In this document: positions 1-7,189 of the stretch, piece by piece
How the letters are laid out: each line of letters starts with the position of its first letter
How positions within the stretch are numbered: position 1 is the stretch's first letter
Notes under the pieces: generated by a model
What the model was told of the DNA's origin: nothing
The model's input: only the letters and a program-made list of their open reading frames with translations
The model's database searches: none
Source of the DNA: AP-16 sp036395835
GTDB taxonomy: Bacteria; Pseudomonadota; Alphaproteobacteria; Rhizobiales; Xanthobacteraceae
Assembly: GCA_036395835.1 (NCBI GenBank)
Contig: DASWCW010000145.1
Coordinates: 1 to 24,527 of the forward strand
Length of the DNA: 24,527 nt
Reading direction: 5' to 3'
Made by a program: the position numbers and the translations under genes

Positions 1-152
1 CGGAAGCATCCGGTCGAACCGTCCCGCGCGCTTGTAAGCCTTTGCGCCGACTTATAGGCTTCTGGCCAGCAGAAATTTCGACAATCCACTCCAAAGTAAG
101 GCAACCCGAGCCGCCGACAAAGGTCGTGCCTCGGGCGCCAAGGTTGGCTCTC

Positions 153-3100
153 ATGGCCCGCGCCGCCAAGCCCAAGCTCAAGCCAACGCGACGGGAAACA
201 ACCAGAAGACGCGCCACAACCTCGAACACCGGCAAGGTCGGGAAGCCGCCCGCGCAGCGCGAGCGAACCCATCCCCTGGAGCCCTGTCCGATCGTGGGAA
301 TCGGCGCCTCGGCCGGGGGACTCGAGGCATTCAAGGGCTTTTTCTCCAAGATGCCATCCGACAGCGGCATGGCCTTCGTGCTGGTGCCCCACCTCGACGC
401 CAGTCACAAGAGCGCGATGGTCCAATTGGTCGGCGCCTATACCGGGATGCCGGTCGTCGAAATATCGGGTCGCGCGCGCGCCGAGCCCAACCACGTCTAT
501 GTGATTCCCCCGAACGCGACGCTCGGGATCGAGAAGGGGACACTGCGTACGGTTACCCCGCGCAGCCGTGTGATGACCATCGACGATTTCTTCCGGTCGC
601 TCGCCGAGGATCAGGGCGACAACGCCATCGGCATCGTGCTTTCCGGGAGCGGCAGCGACGGGACGGTCGGGCTCAAAGCGATCAAGGAGGCCGGCGGGCT
701 GACCTTCGCCCAGGCGGCGCAATCCTCGGCATTCGACAGCATGCCGCGCAGCGCCGCCGCCTCGGGCAGCGTCGATTTCATCCTGAGGGTGGAGGACATT
801 CCCGCCCGGCTGGTCGAGCAGGTGCGCCACCTGGCCCAGCTGAAGGAAGAGCGCAAACTCGAAGGGTTTCGCGAGGACGTGCGCAAGAATCTTTCGAGGA
901 TCACCGCGCTGCTGCGCTCGAGGACCGGGCACGACTTCACGCACTACAAGGCGAGCACGTGCGTCCGCCGCGTTGAGCGCCGGATGTACGTCCATCAGCT
1001 CGCGTCGGCATCGGACTATCTCGAGCTGTTGCGCAAGGACCCGGCCGAGCCGGAAGCGCTGTTCCGCGATCTTCTGATCGGCGTCACGCAGTTCTTTCGC
1101 GACGCCAAAGCCTTCGACGCGGTTGCGACCCGGGTCATCCCCAAGCTGTTCGAGGAAAAGACGGCCGACGACCAGATCCGCGTCTGGGTTCCGGGTTGCG
1201 CGACCGGCGAGGAGGCCTATTCGCTCGCCATCCTGCTGCGCGAGGAGATGCAGCGCAGGGATTCGCCGCTCAAGGTGCAGATCTTCGCGACCGATATCGA
1301 CGACCAAGCCCTGCAGATCGCCCGCAACGGCATCTATCCCGAGGTGGCGATCCGCGATCTGCCGGATCGGATACTGAACCTGTATTTCACCAAGCACGCG
1401 AATGCGTATCGGATCGTCAAGGAGATCCGAGAGATGTGCATCTTCTCCCCGCATAATCTCATCAGCGATGCGCCGTTCTCGAAACTCGACCTGATTTCCT
1501 GCCGCAATGTTCTGATCTATTTCGACGCGGCGCTGCAGGAGCGTGTGCTCGCGCTATTTCATTTCAGCCTGAGCCGGCGGGGATACTTGTTCCTGGGGCC
1601 GTCCGAGAACGTCACGCCGCAGCCGAAACTGTTCTCCAGGGTGGACTCCCGTGCGCTGTTCAAGGCGCGCGCCGTGGGGCCCGGCCGCCTCCCGCTGGAA
1701 CTGCCGCTCGCGGTTGCGCGGCCCGACTACATCGCGCCGGCCAAGCCGGTCGCGACCCGGGAGGCGATGACCCGACGTGCCCAGCGGGTGATCGATGCCT
1801 ATGCGCCCGCGACGGTCGTCGTCGATGATCATTACGAAGTCATGCATTTCTCCGGCCGGATGGGCCGGTACCTGCAGCCGGCCGCGGGCGCGGCAAGTCT
1901 CAACCTGTTCAACATGGTCGATCCGAGCTTGCGGCCCGATCTACGCATTGCGATCGACCAAGCCATTCACAAGGGCCGCAGACTCGTGCGCGAGAACCTG
2001 CGGCTTGCCGCGAACGGCGGCACGCTGATCCTCAACATCGTCGCGGAGCCGCTGCCGAGCGAGGACAGCGACCAGCGCCTGTGCGTGATCGTATTCCAGG
2101 AGGTGGGCCCGGCCCGAGCCGAGCCGCAGCGCGACCGCCGGCCGGAATCGCGGAGGGATGAGACTATTCAGCATCTGGAGGCCGAACTCACCTCGACCCG
2201 CGAGCGACTGCAGGCCACCATCGAGGAGCTCGAGACCTCGAACGAGGAAATGAAGTCCTCGAACGAGGAGTTCCAATCGGTGAACGAGGAGCTGCAGAGC
2301 TCGAACGAGGAGCTCGAGACCTCCAAGGAGGAGCTGCAGTCGGTCAACGAGGAACTGGAGACGGTGAACACCGAGCTCAAGTCCAAGGTCGAAAGCCTCG
2401 ACCGTGCGCTGAGCGACCAGAAGAACCTGCTCGAGAACACGGCAATTGCCACGATCTTTCTCGACGGCAACTTGCGCATCAAGAGCTTTACCTCGCCGGT
2501 CACCGAGGTCTTCCACCTGATCGACACCGACGTCGGGCGGCCGATCACCGACCTTACGACGCGGCTCGCCTACGACGGTCTGCCTCGGGATATCAACCGC
2601 GTGCTGCGCACGCTCTCGCGGGTCGAACAAGAAGTGGCCACGACGGACGGCAGCGCCAGCTACCTGATGCGCGTTCTGCCGTACCGGACCGTGACCGACG
2701 TGATCGACGGCGTGGTCGTCACCTTCCTCGACATAACGGAACGCAAGCGCAACGAAGAAGCACTGGCACGCTTGGCGGCGATCGTCGCGGATTCCGCCGA
2801 CGCCATCATCGGGCTCAAGCCCGACGGCCTCATCAGCAGCTGGAATGCCGGGGCCGAGCGCATCTACGGCTTCACCGCGGAGGAGGCGATCGGCCGGCCG
2901 TTCTCGATGACGATGCCGCCCGAAAACGAGCGCGAGCTGCGCCAGATCCTCGACCGCCTGCGGCGTTCGCGCCCGGTCGGCGCGTTCGAGACCGAGCGGA
3001 TCACCAAGGATGGACGGCGAATTCACGTCTCCTACACGTCGACTCCGGTCCGCGATTCCGCCGGCGCGTTGCTTGCCGCCGCTGTGATCGAGCGCGACAT

Positions 3101-3746
3101 CACCAGGCGCCGGCAAGCCGAACAGCGGCAGAACATGCTGCTCGACGAGCTCGATCACCGGGTCAAGAACGTGCTCGCCACCGTTCTGTCGATCGCCTCG
3201 CGCACGCGCAAGGGCACGGATTCGGTGGAAGATTATTATCGGGCACTCGAAGGGCGGCTGCGAGCCCTGGCGAGCACCCACGATCTGTTCGCGAACAACT
3301 TGTGGGCCGGCGCGGATCTGCGACAGATCCTGCTCGCGGAGCTCGAGCCGTATGGCGGCGCAGACAAGGAGGCGATCCGGATCTCGGGACGGGAGGTCTT
3401 CCTTTCGTCGCGCGCCGCCGTGCTGTTCGGCATCATCTTTCACGAGCTGGCGACGAATGCGGCCAAATACGGCGCGCTCTCGGCTGGCGGCGGAACCGTG
3501 GAGGTGCGTTGGCGAACCGAAGGCGACAAGGCGGCCGAGAGCTTCGTGCTGGAATGGGAGGAGCGCGGCGGACCTGCCGCGGGCGCTGCGGACAAGCGCG
3601 GTTTTGGCATCAAGTTCATCGAGCGCAGCGTTGCCCATGAGCTGCAAGGCAGCGCCGAGCTGCGCTTCGGCCCCGGCGGCATCAACGTGGCGATCCGCGC
3701 GCCGATGTCCGAACTCATCGGCGAGCGCGGAGCCGCGGCTCATTGA
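153..3746 (+). CDS. CheB-CheR-PAS-HWE histidine kinase fusion
   Basis: Single polypeptide of about 1197 residues from the ATG at 153; an in-frame TTG at 42 is possible, but the ATG gives a typical basic N-terminus. Domains in order: CheB methylesterase (about 44-230) with GASAGG Ser53, His80 and Asp169 in SGSGSDG matching the Ser-His-Asp triad; CheR methyltransferase (about 240-505) with the SAM loop VPGCATGEEAYS near 346-357 and the SCRNVLIYF motif near 449; a PAS-like region (about 545-650); a heptad coiled coil (about 670-755); two PAS domains (about 756-863 and 868-987); and an HWE/HisKA_2 kinase with phospho-acceptor His1002 in ELDHRVKN, an N box near 1099-1106 and GFGIKF near 1150. There is no CheB receiver and no chemoreceptor or other che gene nearby. 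From family knowledge it is a cytosolic sensor kinase. Whether the CheB and CheR parts are enzymatically active is unknown, although the key residues are present. Confidence 0.95.
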   Translation: MARAAKPKLKPTRRETTRRRATTSNTGKVGKPPAQRERTHPLEPCPIVGIGASAGGLEAFKGFFSKMPSDSGMAFVLVPHLDASHKSAMVQLVGAYTGMPVVEISGRARAEPNHVYVIPPNATLGIEKGTLRTVTPRSRVMTIDDFFRSLAEDQGDNAIGIVLSGSGSDGTVGLKAIKEAGGLTFAQAAQSSAFDSMPRSAAASGSVDFILRVEDIPARLVEQVRHLAQLKEERKLEGFREDVRKNLSRITALLRSRTGHDFTHYKASTCVRRVERRMYVHQLASASDYLELLRKDPAEPEALFRDLLIGVTQFFRDAKAFDAVATRVIPKLFEEKTADDQIRVWVPGCATGEEAYSLAILLREEMQRRDSPLKVQIFATDIDDQALQIARNGIYPEVAIRDLPDRILNLYFTKHANAYRIVKEIREMCIFSPHNLISDAPFSKLDLISCRNVLIYFDAALQERVLALFHFSLSRRGYLFLGPSENVTPQPKLFSRVDSRALFKARAVGPGRLPLELPLAVARPDYIAPAKPVATREAMTRRAQRVIDAYAPATVVVDDHYEVMHFSGRMGRYLQPAAGAASLNLFNMVDPSLRPDLRIAIDQAIHKGRRLVRENLRLAANGGTLILNIVAEPLPSEDSDQRLCVIVFQEVGPARAEPQRDRRPESRRDETIQHLEAELTSTRERLQATIEELETSNEEMKSSNEEFQSVNEELQSSNEELETSKEELQSVNEELETVNTELKSKVESLDRALSDQKNLLENTAIATIFLDGNLRIKSFTSPVTEVFHLIDTDVGRPITDLTTRLAYDGLPRDINRVLRTLSRVEQEVATTDGSASYLMRVLPYRTVTDVIDGVVVTFLDITERKRNEEALARLAAIVADSADAIIGLKPDGLISSWNAGAERIYGFTAEEAIGRPFSMTMPPENERELRQILDRLRRSRPVGAFETERITKDGRRIHVSYTSTPVRDSAGALLAAAVIERDITRRRQAEQRQNMLLDELDHRVKNVLATVLSIASRTRKGTDSVEDYYRALEGRLRALASTHDLFANNLWAGADLRQILLAELEPYGGADKEAIRISGREVFLSSRAAVLFGIIFHELATNAAKYGALSAGGGTVEVRWRTEGDKAAESFVLEWEERGGPAAGAADKRGFGIKFIERSVAHELQGSAELRFGPGGINVAIRAPMSELIGERGAAAH
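2223..2369 (+). repeat. In-gene 21-bp tandem repeats encoding heptads
   Basis: Seven consecutive seven-residue units of the form EELxSxN (EELETSN, EEMKSSN, EEFQSVN, EELQSSN, EELETSK, EELQSVN, EELETVN) cover residues 691-739 of the fusion protein. The DNA repeats with a 21-bp period. The heptads predict a coiled-coil signalling helix between the CheR/PAS part and the downstream PAS-kinase part. Confidence 0.85.
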
Positions 3747-3823
3747 GAGCCCCGCCCAAGTCCGTTCGCGGATATTCGCTTGCCGTCGCAGCCCTACGAT
3801 CCGTCGGTGAGAACTCGTCAACT

Positions 3824-3871
3824 ATGTTTGTCAGGAAATTCGCAAGCATGTTTGTCAGCAAATTCGCAAGC
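3824..3871. repeat. Two-unit 24-bp tandem repeat
   Basis: Bases 3824-3847 and 3848-3871 are back-to-back copies differing at one base (caGGaaa versus caGCaaa). They lie in the 167-bp gap between the kinase fusion and the next gene, and are richer in A and T than their surroundings. Function unknown; a short slipped-strand duplication is the simplest origin. Confidence 0.85.
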
Positions 3872-3913
3872 TGTTTTGGCTAGCAATGGGTAAATCGATT
3901 GCGGAGAGTTTTC

Positions 3914-4723
3914 ATGGAGCCGTCGGGATCGTTGAAGCTCGCGGCCCGGGAGCGGGCTCGGCGTAATCCGGTCAGCCGTCCCGCCTACCGGCAAATCCAT
4001 GCGGTCAAGGCGTGGTCGGACGCAAAACTCGTTGCCGCATCGGACGCAGCACCGGCGTCCCGCGATGCCGGCCGAGCCTCAGGACCGAAGCGCGACCGCG
4101 CCGCCCGGGCACTCCCGATCGCAATCATCGCGGCCGTCGCCGTGAACTTCGGCGCGGTCGTGGGCCTCTTCGGATGGGGGGCGCTGCAGGCCCTGGGGTT
4201 GGTCGACGAACCGGCGATCGAGACCGTGCAGCGCAGCCAGGCAGCTTTGATTTCGCAACTCGACGCCAGCGTCCAGGCCGTGAGTGGCGCGGTCGTGGGA
4301 TTGAGCGCGCGCCTCGACGCCGCCGAAGTCCGGGACGAGGCCGCGAACGGGCGCATGACGGAGTTCGATGCCGCGCTGGGCGCCCTGCGGACGAGCACGA
4401 ACGAAATACGCGCGGCACAAAATGCGGCAGAAGAATCCTGGCGCAAACCGCTGGCAGAGCTCACGGCGGCTGCCGCCAAAACCCGCGGCGAGATCGTCCG
4501 GCTGCGCGCCTCCGTCGACGAGTTGGGCCGGGCGCGCCAGCCGGAGGTGGTGGCGATGAGCGCCCGGATCGACCGAGTCGAGCAGGCGGTGCTGCAGCAC
4601 AAGCTGCTCGGCCCGATCCGAGGCTCGATCCAGGAGCCGGGGACGCCGCGTGAGCCGGTCGCCTCGCGAGAAAGTTCGCCGCCGGCGGATGGGCATATCA
4701 TCAATTTGACGCCCGACCACTAA
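3914..4723 (+). CDS. Hypothetical single-pass membrane protein with coiled coil
   Basis: Predicted 269 residues. The ATG at 3914 is preferred over an in-frame TTG at 3899 because GGAGAG sits 5 bases upstream of it. A basic, disordered N-terminal part (1-66) is followed by one hydrophobic segment (about 68-92, ALPIAIIAAVAV onward) and then a long Ala/Glu/Arg-rich helical region (about 100-230) with coiled-coil character. The tail is Pro/Ser-rich. Topology is probably N-in with the helical part outside the membrane. No enzymatic motif is seen and I do not recognise a named family. It follows the kinase fusion in the same direction after a 167-bp gap, so co-transcription is uncertain. Confidence 0.75.
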   Translation: MEPSGSLKLAARERARRNPVSRPAYRQIHAVKAWSDAKLVAASDAAPASRDAGRASGPKRDRAARALPIAIIAAVAVNFGAVVGLFGWGALQALGLVDEPAIETVQRSQAALISQLDASVQAVSGAVVGLSARLDAAEVRDEAANGRMTEFDAALGALRTSTNEIRAAQNAAEESWRKPLAELTAAAAKTRGEIVRLRASVDELGRARQPEVVAMSARIDRVEQAVLQHKLLGPIRGSIQEPGTPREPVASRESSPPADGHIINLTPDH

Positions 4724-4897
4724 CCTCCGTCGCTGGCCTGCGGACGGGGCGGCGGCCGTGACCCGAGCCGGCCCGACCTGAAGTTGGCCGGAGCGATTCC
4801 GCTGGCGTCAAGCACCGTCTATCAAGCACCAAATATAAGGGCGCGCGCGATGTCGGAACGCGCGGCTGAACACCGGTTCGCGGCGATCACGCAGTCG

Positions 4898-5140
4898 TTA
4901 TTGCAAATTCTTGTCGGCTGGCGCGGTGCGCAATCCGTCGAGGAGCCGTTTCAAGGAGAACAGCGCCCGCTTGTCCTCGATACCGGGGCTCATCTCCTCG
5001 ATGGCCGCTTCGAGGTAGGCGATGAAACGCTCGCGATCGACGACGCCCTCCTGCACCAGAAACCGGCAAGTCAGCACGTGACAAGCCAGGAAACCGGCGA
5101 TCGCGGCCGATAATGCCTGGGGATCAACATCTTTGTTCAT
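4898..5140 (-). CDS. Small hypothetical protein (80 aa)
   Basis: Starts at the ATG at 5140 (MNKDVDPQALSAA), preceded by GAGGAA at a sensible distance; a longer in-frame start at 5173 has no better signal. The product is soluble and helical, with two cysteines (ACHVLTCRF) in the first third and an acidic middle part (YLEAAIEEMSPGIEDK). The codon pattern and the ribosome site support a real gene over the overlapping open frame on the other strand. It converges on the upstream membrane-protein gene across a 174-bp gap in which I see nothing clear. Function not recognised. Confidence 0.65.
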   Translation of the reverse strand: MNKDVDPQALSAAIAGFLACHVLTCRFLVQEGVVDRERFIAYLEAAIEEMSPGIEDKRALFSLKRLLDGLRTAPADKNLQ

Positions 5141-5492
5141 GGCTTCCTCGCTCGGAGCTCCACCTGAGCACAAAGGTCGTGGCCTGCATTCCCGGCAGCA
5201 CTATCACTTGTACGCCGCCTTCTCCAGCCCGCCTGTGGCATGCGGATTGCGCGCGTCGCGGCAATATACCCCCACACGCCGATAGGAGGAAAAGCGGGTT
5301 TGGTGCGCGCAACGATAGGGTGGACAAGAGGCGGAGCAACAATCTATCGATGGAGCCGTAGATCGGTTGGCGCGGCAAAATTGCCGCATGCGAGGCGGCG
5401 CGCCGGGTGTTTTGATCATGTTCGGAGCCGCAGCTTGCACCGGCACCGGATCATATCGAAGCTTCGATCGGGCGTTTTCAAGGAGGCGGGCG
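5141..5492. other. 352-bp divergent intergenic region
   Basis: Lies between a minus-strand small gene and a plus-strand small gene, so it should hold two divergent promoters. Visible items are an AT-rich patch near 5263 (AATATACC), a TTGCAC hexamer at 5435-5440 and the palindrome at 5455-5468. No convincing additional gene; open frames here are short and lack ribosome sites. Confidence 0.5.
5455..5468. promoter_or_regulatory. 14-bp perfect palindrome, possible operator
   Basis: ATCGAAGCTTCGAT is perfectly self-complementary and lies 24 bases before the start codon of the small gene at 5493. Its position suits an operator overlapping the promoter or leader. A chance palindrome cannot be excluded. 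Confidence 0.35.
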
Positions 5493-5717
5493 ATGGATTG
5501 GGTGGTGCACTATTTCGACCGCAAGCTCAACCGCGAAACGGTTTCGCGCGAATACAGCTCCAAAGAGGGTGCGTTGCGCAACGCCTGCGACTTGATGCGC
5601 CGTCAATGCGAGGTGCGATACATCGAAGGCCCGGAACGGGAACGCGTGGAAGCTCCGGTCATTTATGCCTGGTGCAAGACGCACCGCACCGCCGAGCGTC
5701 CGAAAGATTCCGCCTGA
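5493..5717 (+). CDS. Small hypothetical protein (74 aa)
   Basis: Starts at the ATG at 5493 (MDWVVHYFDRK) behind a strong AGGAGG at 5481-5486. An in-frame upstream start at 5367 lacks such a site and would add an unlike N-terminus. The product is a charged soluble protein with two hydrophobic beta-like strands (WVVHYF, VIYAWC) and one central helix (KEGALRNACDLMRRQ). It may be a small alpha/beta protein whose query-like strand order resembles short stress or regulatory proteins, but no family is recognised. It converges on the next minus-strand gene, 23 bp away. Confidence 0.65.
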   Translation: MDWVVHYFDRKLNRETVSREYSSKEGALRNACDLMRRQCEVRYIEGPERERVEAPVIYAWCKTHRTAERPKDSA

Positions 5718-5740
5718 ATCGCTGCTCGCCGGCTCGCTCT

Positions 5741-5992
5741 TCACCCGGTCTTGAGCGAGCGTCGAACCTGATCGGCCGGCCAGCTCGCGCCAGCTTCGAT
5801 CACACGGACCCGGGTTCCATCCGAGCGATTGACGAGCGCGTGCGAGCAGAAGGGGTCGTCGATAGCCGCGATCTCCACCTCGCTGGTCGGCAGCCATTGC
5901 AAGGTTTGCGGCAAATCGCCCGGCCATATCCGCCACCGCGAGCCGTCGCCGAGTTCGACCGTGTCGCTCTTGTCGTGACGTTTGATCCGCAT
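5741..5992 (-). CDS. Small conserved-looking hypothetical protein (83 aa)
   Basis: The ATG at 5992 (MRIKRHDKSDTVELGDGSRW) is chosen because GAGG lies 7 bases upstream; longer starts at 6017 and 6094 are possible. The product looks like a small beta-rich soluble protein: an N-terminal strand pair (TVELGDGSRWRIWPGD), a middle (QWLPTSEVEIAAID) and a C-terminal VRVIEAG strand. The balanced composition argues for a real coding gene. I recall similar unnamed proteins in Bradyrhizobium relatives, but assign no function. Confidence 0.7.
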   Translation of the reverse strand: MRIKRHDKSDTVELGDGSRWRIWPGDLPQTLQWLPTSEVEIAAIDDPFCSHALVNRSDGTRVRVIEAGASWPADQVRRSLKTG

Positions 5993-6346
5993 GCTTGTAC
6001 CTCGATCGGCCGCACCCATGGTCAAACCCCGGGCGCGGTCCCTGCGACGCGCCGACGCACGAATCATGCACAGTATATAGTGATTGCAAGCCACGATTCA
6101 CAGACCAGCCGCCCACGCGGCTTCGAGCGAGCATCCGTGCCGCGGTGTGCTTGCTGGCGCGAAACGAACTCCGCAATGAATTGTGCGGAGAGGCGATCTT
6201 CGCCCTTTGTCGAAACCATTGCTTCGAACCGCAGACTGCGGCCGCCGCCCGCGAGCTTTACAAAGCGCCATGCATCGCCGATAGAGGCGGGCGCATCGGG
6301 CGCCCAAAACCGTCCGGAGCGCAGGATAATTCCGGAATTTTCCGCA
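5993..6346. other. 354-bp divergent intergenic region
   Basis: Separates the minus-strand 83-aa gene from the acyl-CoA operon. It holds an AT-rich spot at 6071-6080 (AGTATATAGT), whose reverse complement contains a good -10-like TATACT for the leftward gene, and the promoter-like element at 6257-6285 for the rightward operon. No further gene is supported. Confidence 0.5.
6257..6285 (+). promoter_or_regulatory. Putative promoter of the acyl-CoA operon (shared element, copy 1)
   Basis: TTTACA (6257-6262), a 17-base spacer and GATAGA (6280-6285) form a sigma-70-like spacing. The flanks CTTTACAAAGC and CGATAGAGGCG are identical to those of a second copy at 9643-9671. The expected transcript start near 6292 leaves a leader of about 55 bases before the ATG at 6347. 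Confidence 0.55.
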
Positions 6347-7147
6347 ATGCCGCAACCAGACTCCACGGCCGCGTCCGATCTGCTCTATAAGGTCGAGGAC
6401 GGCATCGGCCGCGTCACCTTCAACCGGCCGCAGGCGCGCAATGCGTTGACGTTCGCCATGTACGAGCGGCTCGCGCAGATCTGCGAGGCGGCGAACGGCG
6501 ATCGTTCGCTCAAGGTGCTGATCCTGACCGGGCAGGGCGACAAGGCGTTCGCGGCCGGCACCGACATCAATCAGTTTCGCGCTTTCAAGACGCCGCAGGA
6601 CGCGCTCGACTACGAATCCCGGCTCGATCGCATCTTGGGCGCGCTCGAGGCCTGCCGGGTGCCGACCATCGCGGCGATTGCGGGCGCCTGCACCGGCGGC
6701 GGCGCCGGCATTGCGGCGTGCTGCGACCTGCGCATCGCCGCCGCGAATGCCAAGTTCGGTTTCCCGATCGCCCGGACGCTCGGCAACTGCCTGTCGATGG
6801 CAAGCCTGGGCCGGCTGGCGGCGCTGATCGGCCCGGCGCGGGTCAAGGACCTGGTATTCACCGCGCGGCTGCTGGAGACCGCCGAAGCCGCCCGGATCGG
6901 ACTGCTCAACGAGGTGGTCGACGACTTGCCGGCGTTGCAGCGGCGAACCGACGAGCTCGCGCGGCTGATCGCCGGCAACGCGCCGTTGACGCTACGCGCC
7001 ACCAAGGAAGCGCTGCGGCGGCTGCAGGCGCGGCTCTCCCGCGACGAAGGCGAGGACTTGGTTTTGATGTGCTACATGAGCCGGGATTTTCGGGAAGGCA
7101 TGGATGCGTTCCTGAACAAGCGCCAGCCGCAATGGGCGGGCGAATAG
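6347..7147 (+). CDS. Enoyl-CoA hydratase/isomerase (crotonase) family protein
   Basis: 266 residues, the usual crotonase length. The ATG at 6347 is chosen because homology begins shortly after it (LYKVEDGIGRVTFNRPQARNA, written here only as the family start); the frame stays open far upstream without sense. The oxyanion-hole segments are present: AFAAGTDI near 68-74 and TGGGAG near 116-121. The two glutamates of classical hydratases are absent: Gly121 stands where GGGCE has its Glu, and the FGQPE position reads FGFPI (Ile141). It therefore probably does not hydrate enoyl-CoA by the standard mechanism; isomerase, hydrolase, lyase or another acyl-CoA role is possible. The CoA-transferase follows after 42 bp in the same direction, so the pair likely activates and converts one organic acid. 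Confidence 0.88.
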   Translation: MPQPDSTAASDLLYKVEDGIGRVTFNRPQARNALTFAMYERLAQICEAANGDRSLKVLILTGQGDKAFAAGTDINQFRAFKTPQDALDYESRLDRILGALEACRVPTIAAIAGACTGGGAGIAACCDLRIAAANAKFGFPIARTLGNCLSMASLGRLAALIGPARVKDLVFTARLLETAEAARIGLLNEVVDDLPALQRRTDELARLIAGNAPLTLRATKEALRRLQARLSRDEGEDLVLMCYMSRDFREGMDAFLNKRQPQWAGE

Positions 7148-7189
7148 TCCGGCGGCACGTCGCAGCGGAACAAAACGGAGGAGGCGCAA

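Noticed and set aside
1..152. Possible promoter (CTTGTA, 16 bases, TATAGG) and AAGCCT/AGGCTT hairpin before the kinase fusion
   Set aside because: Weak matches only; not enough to call a site.
1941..3821. 626-codon open frame antisense to the kinase fusion
   Set aside because: Mirrors the real gene's codons in GC-rich DNA; composition is Arg/Gly/Asp-heavy with no motif, while the plus strand has clear catalytic domains.
4784..5113. Plus-strand open frame opposite the 80-aa gene
   Set aside because: No ribosome site, and its reverse strand reads as a better balanced protein with a proper start.
5240..6346. N-terminal extension of the crotonase frame
   Set aside because: The frame is open by chance; similarity begins at the ATG at 6347, and real small genes lie in this interval.
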